NCBI GenBank assembly: GCA_017311315.1
Contig: CM029612.1
Span: forward strand, 22,380,211 to 22,444,210
From: Dendrocalamus latiflorus
Lineage: Eukaryota; Streptophyta; Magnoliopsida; Poales; Poaceae
Length of the DNA: 64,000 bases
Direction: 5' to 3'
The stretch's first letter is position 1, and each line of letters opens with the position of its first letter. The notes under the pieces were generated by a model. That model ran no database searches, was not told the DNA's origin, and was given only the letters and a program-made list of their open reading frames with translations. The translations under genes and the position numbers were made by a program. This document shows positions 58,200 to 64,000 of the stretch, in pieces.

Positions 58200-59480
58200 C
58201 TATCGGGAATCTGCCTGTCAGGCTGGACACTTGGTAAGGATGCTACTCGATGTCTCCCAAACTTTTGCAATGATCCAGTAGCACTTCCAACCAATGGCTG
58301 AATAATAACAAAAGATATGGCAAAGTATAACCACAACAAGAACCAGAAAATCAGAACACAACTCTTTCTCCCAAATTGGTTCAGAATATATTACAGGCTA
58401 GGAAATGCAGTGCAATGCCATGTATACCTGTGGTGTATGTGACCTTGGGGTATGCTGCTCTGTCCTATAAGTTGCAGCTTAGGTTCCATTTAGACTATGA
58501 GGTTCCATGGTACCTCCCCAGTTAAGCTCTGTAATCTGCTGATAGTGATGCAAAACTGGCTTCAGCAACTCTAGCTCATCGATAATATCCAATAGTTTCT
58601 ACAACAAAACCAGTCACTTTGAGACATGACAGAAAAAAATCTGACAAAGTTTCAACATGACGCAAATCTCAACGTGATCCTGAATATCATGCCTCACCGT
58701 AAGCAATAGATTTAAGGTTTGAGATGTTCTTTTTAATCCTGACAAGTTTGCACATGTTAACAGTCATGTACGCACTATCTTGTGCAATTATCAAATGTAC
58801 TTCCGATGGAACCACATCTGAAACCATAGACACAATAGCAATTAAACTCGGAGGGGAATCATGTGGAAGTACCTTCTTGAAGAACTCCTTTTCTCTGGAC
58901 TTGACAGCACGGCAGTCGCGATAATGCTTTGGAATCGTCTCACACAGCAAACTGCAGCCAATCAGACGTCAGATGTAACACCCGAACACGATGCTGAGAA
59001 ACTAATCATAGCATGATACAAGTAACAAAGCCATTCACCACCCCACCTTGAGTATCTCACGAGGATGACGTACAACTCGAGTAGGTTCTTCTCCTCCCGA
59101 TATATCTTAGCCTGCAAATACCGCAAAGCAATTTAACACAATTAGCGACCATATCAATAGTCCTATAGTACTCACAGTAATTTTGCTTAATAAAACAACA
59201 GTCCCCAACTCGCCAAATCGCAACGTAGAACCAGAGAAAATTGCCGTGTTTTACGAGTATATGCTTTTTTTAGGGAAGTAAAGCTAGTTTTCTTATCAGA
59301 GAAGGCGAGCAATGGACGAACGAGTAAGAGAAATTTTGGCGTGGGGTTTTGAGGTGGTTAGGGTTTAACCTGGGTGAGGAGGGCGTCGGCGATGCGGAAG
59401 TAATAGAGGAGCTTTATGCGGTGGTCGACGGCGACCGGCGGCTCCAATGTTTCGATGTCGATGCCCCCCAACTGGCTGAG
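58200..59480 (-). pseudogene. Captured AMSH-like deubiquitinase gene, N-terminal exons
   Basis: AMSH-like proteins are JAMM ubiquitin proteases acting on endosomal cargo. Exon blocks: about 59371-59480 (GGIDIETLEPPVAVDHRIKL, LYYFRIADALLTQ), 59047..59111 (AKIYREEKNLLELYVILVRY), 58873..58951 (SLLCETIPKHYRDCRAVKS), 58428..58598 (LDIIDELELLKPV, HSLNGT, stop, YRTEQHTP) and 58200..58297 (PLVGSATGSLQKFGRHRV). All introns are GT-AG and phases fit. This is the USP8-dimerisation/MIT-like N-terminus; the catalytic JAMM domain is absent. An in-frame TAA (58479..58481) replaces a codon that is Tyr in relatives as I recall them. The nearest ATG (about 59490) is out of frame. Confidence 0.8.
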
Positions 59481-59689
59481 GCGGCCCCATGACCTTCTCC
59501 GCTCAGCGCACCGACCACGGCGACTGAGGAGGAGGGGCCGGGAAGGCGAGGTCGCGGGGAGGAAAGATGAGGAGATCTGTGGGGAGGAGGCGAGGACGGA
59601 GGTCGTCTCGGCGGGGGATCTGTGGGGAGGAGGCGAGGACGGAGTGAAGTCTGCGGAGGTATCGCGGGGTGGAGGCAGAATCGGGGGCA

Positions 59690-60000
59690 TGTGCGGCGAC
59701 GCGGGGTGGGGGGAGGAGGAGACGGCGGCGGAGCGGAGGGGTGGGGGGAGGAGACGGCGGCGGAGCGGAGGGGTGGGGGGAGAAGGAGGCGGCGGCGCGG
59801 GGTGGGGGGAGGAGGAGGCGGCGGAGCAGAGGGGTGGGGGGAGGAGAAGGCGGCGGCGGAGCGGAGGAGGCGGCGACGGAGGAGGAGCGGCGGAGATATC
59901 AGAGGGGAGGAGGCGCACGGATTCGGTGGTGGGAGGCAGGAGGCGGCGGAGGAGGAGGGAGGGGAGGAGGCGGCGGAGAATCAGAGGGGAGGAGCCGAGG
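59690..60000. repeat. GGAGGCGGCGG-rich low-complexity block
   Basis: Imperfect repeats of GGAGGAG, GGCGGCGGAG and GGGGTGGGGGGAGG fill about 310 bp upstream (minus strand) of the AMSH-like exon 1. It gives long Gly/Arg/Glu frames on + and Pro/Ser frames on -, which are artefacts of composition. It was probably the 5' untranslated region of the captured gene, expanded. Confidence 0.6.
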
Positions 60001-60277
60001 AGCGCACGGGTTCAGTTGGGGGCGTGTGCGTGGGCGTCGGGGTGGGTTCCGGTTCAATGATGTGCATGATCCAAATGATTTTGATCTTAGGATTTTCAAT
60101 GAGTAAGAGAATAAGACTTGAGGAGAAATCCAGGCCATTCATTTGTATGAAGTTAGAACCCTTTGGTACACAAATCTGGGTGGACTTAGATTAGGCATGA
60201 CTGTGGGGGTGGTTGAGGGGGTGGATTTAGAAAAGAAAATTTTGGTGTATTATAGAGTAGGGTAGAATAGTAAAGAT

Positions 60278-60600
60278 AACAACCGACAGCCTTCAACGAT
60301 GGTTAGGACACCATCACACCTTGCGCAACCTGCGAGCAGGGTTCTTCGAGAGACTGAACCCTTGGTGGCCTTTTGCCAAAAAAAAGTTGTGCCACCGCCT
60401 CTATTTCCTGACTTATTAAGGGTCTATCAAAGATCAGAAAGTCTTCTTTGCCTTCTCGTCCACTGTGTCATTCTGTTGGATGATACCTAGCTTGGCCATT
60501 AGCACCTTTTCAGCTTTCTGAGTCGCGCTCTGTCGGCCAGCAGGTTGTTTTACTGCCAGCCGCCCGCTTCCTCTAGGAGTAAAGTCTTCCGGCAGCTTCT
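60278..60600 (-). pseudogene. LINE ORF1 C-terminal fragment
   Basis: Minus-strand text KLPEDFTPRGSGRLAVKQPA, then QKAEKVLMAKLGIIQQND and VDEKAKKTF resembles the end of plant LINE ORF1 proteins ('p.RrS.Rla......AekvLM.KLGi......ls......y...F'). It lies on the far side of the Helitron block from the LINE-B endonuclease, in the right orientation and order. Confidence 0.5.
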
Positions 60601-60843
60601 GGGCCTGTTTGGTAAGCAACAAGTCGGTCGGCTTTTGACTTTTGCTACAGTACCTAACTTTCAAACGGAGTATTTTTTCAAAACGGGGTCTACAAGTTAA
60701 ACGTTGTACATGTTAAAAGCCCAACATCTGTACCAGCCAAAATTGTAAGTGAGTATCGGTCTCTCTGTAATCTGTACCGTAAACAGCCAAAATTCAAAAT
60801 TTTTAGCCAAAAACCATAAGCCGCAGCCAAAATAAACAGGCCC
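60601..60843. repeat. MITE, GGGCCTGTTT family
   Basis: The ends GGGCCTGTTTGG and, inverted, GGGCCTGTTTATTTTGGC are terminal repeats. TCT flanks both sides (60598..60600, 60844..60846). 243 bp, related to 53478..53718. Confidence 0.7.
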
Positions 60844-60915
60844 TCTGTTCTGGCCTTCTGGGAGCTCTCTTTGGTTCTAACGAGGAGATTAGTGGCGAAA
60901 GAATTTTCTGGTTTA

Positions 60916-61189
60916 GGTACCGTTCGATTAGACTGAAATAAATTAATTTATAATTGAAATTGTATTGTAGCTAATTAACATTACACTATACCTGATGGTG
61001 GCTTATTTGGCGTAACTAAATTTAAAAATAGAAAAAATAGGTTTGCCATCACGGCCAATATAAATGAATACAAAAAAAACCGGCAAAAAAAGCTCAAAAC
61101 AACTAAAAAGCCAGAAAAATTTAAAATTTAAAAATAGTAAAAAAATAAATTAGAAACCAGAAAATTAAACTGAAACAAGCGGAGGAGCC
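60916..61189. repeat. Tourist-like MITE, family A copy 4 (inverted)
   Basis: Starts GGTACCGTTCGATTAG, ends GGAGGAGCC, flanked by TTA on both sides (60913..60915, 61190..61192). In reverse complement it follows the order of the other family A copies. Confidence 0.7.
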
Positions 61190-61192
61190 TTA

Positions 61193-61507
61193 GATTAACA
61201 AAGAAGCTTTCCAAATTCTCTGCATGGGCCTCCTCCACAACACACTGAATTTCTTCTCTTTCCGGCCCGTCCAAGGCACAGAGCAGCAACTTCTGAAGCA
61301 TGTGAAATTTCTATCTCGCGGCCTACTAGCGACAAGACCTCCCTTGGCCCATTTTGTTGATGCACAGTTCCATCAAAAAACAACTCAATAGAGGAGTCAT
61401 TATCCCCAGCAGCAACACGGGGTTCCCAATAACTTCTTGCTCCATCCACGTTAATCTTTCTGAGAGTCCCGATGAGCAGTATTATTAAGAGCATCTCCAA
61501 TAGTGAC
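61193..61507 (-). pseudogene. Unassigned open fragment, possibly LINE-B ORF1
   Basis: A 101-codon minus frame (KINVDGARSYWEPRVAAGDN, VHQQNGPREVLSLVGREIEI) lies between the MITE and the PIF element. An alternative frame gives CVVEEAHAENLESF. It could be the continuation of LINE-B ORF1, but I cannot name a domain. Confidence 0.3.
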
Positions 61508-62192
61508 TTAGGGCAGTCCTAATGGAAGAAATCATACCAGTTTCTATATCAGAGGATACCGCACAAGAAAATACTCCTCCCCAACCCATGGTTTCTATAA
61601 CAGTTTCCATACACATGGTAACTTAAATGCAGCACAAAAAATAGGTAGATCAGCTGTGGCAAGTACTCCTGTAGCCAGCATGTTTAAAACACACGCTACA
61701 TCATATATATGTTCCAGAACCAACCCAATGCAAGGGAACACACGCTACAGCCAGCATATAGTTCATACAGCCAATGCAAGGTGGTAATCCAGAGATAAAG
61801 ATAATAGGCAGTAGCTCATATAGTTCATACAGAAGAAATAAAGTTCATGATATGCATATAGTAAAATAATAAGGTGGCATCATCCATCATCTCTCAAATC
61901 TCCAATATTATATCAAGTAGGCTGGACATGTACTCCAAAATCCATCAGGTTGCCTCAAATCTCCAGAAACCATCATCTGCAAGGAAAACATAATAATCAG
62001 ATGAGTTTTTTAAAAGAAAAAACATTACTCAGTGCAATGGGAAAGGACAAATTGCCACATGTGTCTTTCAAAAAACTGATCTACTCTTTGCAAACAAACA
62101 TGAACATGAAGAACAAAGATGAACCAGGATGAGGTACAAGGTTAACTTAGCAATATTTGCACACTAGACCAAATCAGATCGAAGATATGTAC

Positions 62193-63542
62193 CTAATTAT
62201 TTTGCCTATTTGAATTACCAAACTTTTGCCAAATATGATCAATCAAATCAGATTGAAGTTGTCTGTGTGCTTGGCGATCATGTAAGGCGGTATTTCTATT
62301 AAGCACATCTTCCATCTCTGGGTTTTCTCCATGAGAAATTGTAGCTTCTTGAACTATATATGTGCTGCCTTCCTCATTCAAATCAAGTGGAACCTGCTCT
62401 ACATCCTTCTCATCTTCAATTATCATGTTGTGGAGGATTATACAAGCAAGCATGATATTCTCAAGATCCCCTTGCTCGTAAAGACGTGCTGGTCGACGCA
62501 GAATACAAAAGCGAGACTGCAAAATGCCAAAGGCGCATTCAACATCCTTCCTTGCCCCTTCTTGCTGTTGTGCAAAAAGTTTGTGTTTATCAGATTGCGG
62601 TTCACGTATAGACTTCACGAAAACAGGCCACTCTGGATATATGCCATCTGCTAGGTAATAACCAAGATCATACTCTCTTCCATTGATAGAAAACTGCACC
62701 TTAGGAGCTTCTCCTCTCAGCTGCTCCACAAACAGATGTGATTGGTTAAGCACGTTGATATCGTTGTTCGAACCAGCAACACCAAAAAAAACGTGCCATA
62801 TCCAACGATCGTGCGAAGCAACTGCCTCTAGAATTATTGTAGGTACACCGTGATCACCGCGGGTATACATACCCTTCCATGCATAAGGACACTTTTCCCA
62901 GTGCCAATGCATACAGTCAATACTTCCTAGCATTCCAGGGAACCCACGGCGCTCACCGATCTCCATTAAGCGTTCAACGTCTTCTACCGTTGGTCGCCTC
63001 AAATACTCCGCCCCAAATTTTTCAATCACTCCCTTCACAAATAACTTCAAACACTCTACTGCAGTACTTTCACCAATCTTAATGTACTCATCAAGCTGGT
63101 CTGCAGGGCTCCCATTTGCTAATTGCCTTATAGCAGCAGTGCACTTTTGGATTGGCGACAGCCCAGGTTGATTAGCAGCATCAAATCTTAAGGTAAAAAA
63201 TGGAGACCACTCACCGAGTGCATGGACAATGTGCTCAAACAGAGGCATCCTCATCCTAAACCTTCTACGAAAGATTGTAGAATTATAGACAGGATTCTGC
63301 GTGAAATAGTCATCCATAAGCCGCTGATTGGCTTCTTCACGAGGCCTTGACAAATACCTCCTTGGACCACTGTTACGTCTCCTCCCTTCTTCCAGGGCTG
63401 CAAAGTCATCCCTCAATTCTGCAACCATTCCATCTTGCAGCTCTTCAAATACTTCTTGCTCGGCTAGAAATTCATCACATGTGTATAATTCTTCTGGATC
63501 TATGCTGTCATCCTCAACATCACTCGGTGGCTGGTGAGACAT
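62193..63542 (-). CDS. PIF/Harbinger transposase (DDE_Tnp_4/HARBI1-like), intact, 449 residues
   Basis: Harbinger transposases cut out and insert the element at TTA/TAA with help from a Myb-like partner. One uninterrupted exon runs from ATG at 63542 to the stop at 62193. The acidic N-terminus (residues 1-60) is followed by the catalytic fold: GMLGSIDCMHWHW (D209), GSNNDINVLNQSH (D261), YLADGIYPEWPVF (D299) and RKDVECAFGILQSRF (E335), the DDE residues and the conserved 'VE.aFG.Lq.RF' helix of the family. ENIMLACIILHNMIIEDE (361-378) is the usual closing block. Length matches Pong-type proteins (about 450). No stop or frameshift, unlike every other transposon gene in the window, so it may be active or recently active. 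Confidence 0.9.
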   Translation of the reverse strand: MSHQPPSDVEDDSIDPEELYTCDEFLAEQEVFEELQDGMVAELRDDFAALEEGRRRNSGPRRYLSRPREEANQRLMDDYFTQNPVYNSTIFRRRFRMRMPLFEHIVHALGEWSPFFTLRFDAANQPGLSPIQKCTAAIRQLANGSPADQLDEYIKIGESTAVECLKLFVKGVIEKFGAEYLRRPTVEDVERLMEIGERRGFPGMLGSIDCMHWHWEKCPYAWKGMYTRGDHGVPTIILEAVASHDRWIWHVFFGVAGSNNDINVLNQSHLFVEQLRGEAPKVQFSINGREYDLGYYLADGIYPEWPVFVKSIREPQSDKHKLFAQQQEGARKDVECAFGILQSRFCILRRPARLYEQGDLENIMLACIILHNMIIEDEKDVEQVPLDLNEEGSTYIVQEATISHGENPEMEDVLNRNTALHDRQAHRQLQSDLIDHIWQKFGNSNRQNN

Positions 63543-63640
63543 TAGGAGTAGACACAGAGAGGAGAACTACAGGGATACTGTAGTGGTCGTGCATATATAT
63601 ATGCACACCAGAGATATGGGGTGGGTAGTGTTCACATTGA

Positions 63641-63698
63641 TTTTCAGTTTCTACATATGTAGTGGGCAATTTTCAGTTTCTACATATGTAGTGGGCTG
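63641..63698. repeat. 29-bp tandem duplication upstream of the transposase
   Basis: TTTTCAGTTTCTACATATGT followed by AGTGGGCAA occurs twice in a row (63641..63669 and 63670..63698) with two changes at the end. Each copy holds the palindrome TACATATGTA. It lies about 100 bp 5' of the transposase start on the minus strand. Confidence 0.7.
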
Positions 63699-64000
63699 TA
63701 CTAATTTTTCAGTTTCCAGAGATGAAGTGTTCACATTGATTTTTTTCAGTCCAAACAGCAGTACTAATTTTGCACAGCACAGAGAGATGTAGTGGGTTCA
63801 AACTAATCAACAGTTGTAGTGTTCACAGAGAAATGAGAAAGCAATATGGAACTTACAGTTGCTGTGGACTTCAATTTCCAGTGATGATCACAATGAAATC
63901 TGTGTCACAAAGAAAAAAACTTAATTATCACAAATTAAATTACAGTACTGTCCAGTGCTCTAGTGATCATCAAAATTTCATACTAATTTAGCAAATACCT

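Larger units (their letters stand above)
54272..60276 (-). mobile_element. Gene-capturing Helitron, 6005 bp
   Basis: On the minus strand it begins TCTTTACTATTCTACC at 60276 and ends with GCGTTAGCACGGGCACACTA and CTAG at 54272. It lies between A (60277 side) and T (54271 side), with no duplication, as for Helitrons. Both ends match the 290-bp Helitron at 21912..22201. No Rep/helicase is encoded. Inside, in the Helitron's own orientation, are five exon-like blocks of an AMSH-like gene and two of a NudC-domain gene, with their introns, plus GGAGGCGG-rich 5' sequence. Capture of several genes in one orientation, introns kept, is typical of grass Helitrons. Confidence 0.8.
38187..61510 (-). mobile_element. 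LINE-B: minus-strand L1-type LINE shattered by nested insertions
   Basis: Minus-strand LINE domains appear in correct order but far apart: ORF1 tail (60278-60600), endonuclease (53304-53477 and 46140-46275), linker (44618-45076), RT (44262-44353 then 40956-42288), and the C-terminal domain (38187-38998), ending at a poly(A) seen as nine Ts near 38190. Between them sit a copia, a PIF-like element, two MITEs, a hAT MITE, a second copia and a Helitron block. Reading frames resume across several insertions, which shows that the pieces are one element. That the ORF1 tail belongs to the same copy is inference. Confidence 0.75.
61511..64000 (-). mobile_element. PIF/Harbinger (Pong-like) element, 3' part; 5' end outside window
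   Basis: The end at 61511 reads GGGCAGTCCTAATGGAAG on the + strand, with TTA directly outside (61508..61510). The tip resembles the GGCCAGTCACAATGG end of Ping/Pong elements. A complete transposase lies inside on the minus strand. The companion Myb-like ORF1 of Pong-type elements would be further 5' on the minus strand, beyond 64000. The other end and its TTA are not in the window. Confidence 0.8.

Noticed and set aside
59416..60194. Gly/Arg/Glu-rich frames of 145-214 codons on +
   Set aside because: They come from the GGAGGCGG low-complexity block and run antisense to the captured AMSH-like exon 1.
62331..63537. + strand frames of 67-107 codons over the transposase
   Set aside because: Antisense shadows of the intact minus-strand transposase.

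Overview
This is plant nuclear DNA, almost certainly from a grass and most like Oryza. The evidence is a GT-AG intron gene with a GC-rich 5' part, Tourist-type MITEs with TTA target duplications, grass-type Helitron ends (TC...CTAG between A and T), a Pong-like transposase and copia, LINE and MULE families. The window is gene-poor. I find one complete host gene: an 11-exon trehalose-6-phosphate phosphatase (TPP) on the + strand, coding 29179..31677, which splices without any break to a 353-residue protein. Five phased 13-bp near-palindromes lie 170-280 bp upstream of its TATA box.

Layout. 1-3.85 kb: MITEs and a 1.2 kb hAT element with a perfect 8-bp target duplication. 3.86-11.57 kb: a Mutator-like element (MULE) with a perfect 9-bp duplication. 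It holds remains of a MuDR transposase and a GRF-like zinc-finger gene, an 18-copy 31-bp minisatellite, and a nested 3364-bp solo LTR with its own 5-bp duplication. 12.2-14.2 kb: a minus-strand copia remnant (RT plus LTR). 14.4-15.7 kb: a CACTA element. 15.7-22.4 kb: a near full-length but decayed + strand LINE (LINE-A) holding a 290-bp Helitron. 22.4-28.6 kb: AT-rich intergenic DNA with MITEs. 28.6-32.0 kb: TPP. 34.46-35.02 kb: a MULE-type MITE with very long terminal inverted repeats. 35.8-37.9 kb: an LTR related to the one at 12-13.9 kb, in opposite orientation.

38.2-61.5 kb is one minus-strand LINE (LINE-B) cut apart by later arrivals. These are a deleted copia (38999..40955), a 1973-bp PIF/Harbinger-like element carrying a piece resembling the MEKK1 N-terminus (42289..44261), two MITEs, a hAT MITE (45587..46131), a 7-kb decayed copia (46276..53303), and a 6-kb minus-strand Helitron (54272..60276). 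The Helitron carries exon-intron fragments of two unrelated host genes: the N-terminal half of an AMSH-like deubiquitinase and the C-terminus of a NudC-domain (NUDCD2-like) protein. From 61511 to beyond the window end lies a PIF/Harbinger (Pong-like) element with an uninterrupted 449-residue transposase.

No tRNA, rRNA or CRISPR locus, and no undescribed multi-gene system, could be supported. The most notable material is gene-fragment capture by two different transposon classes, the layered insertion history, and the promoter palindromes of TPP.
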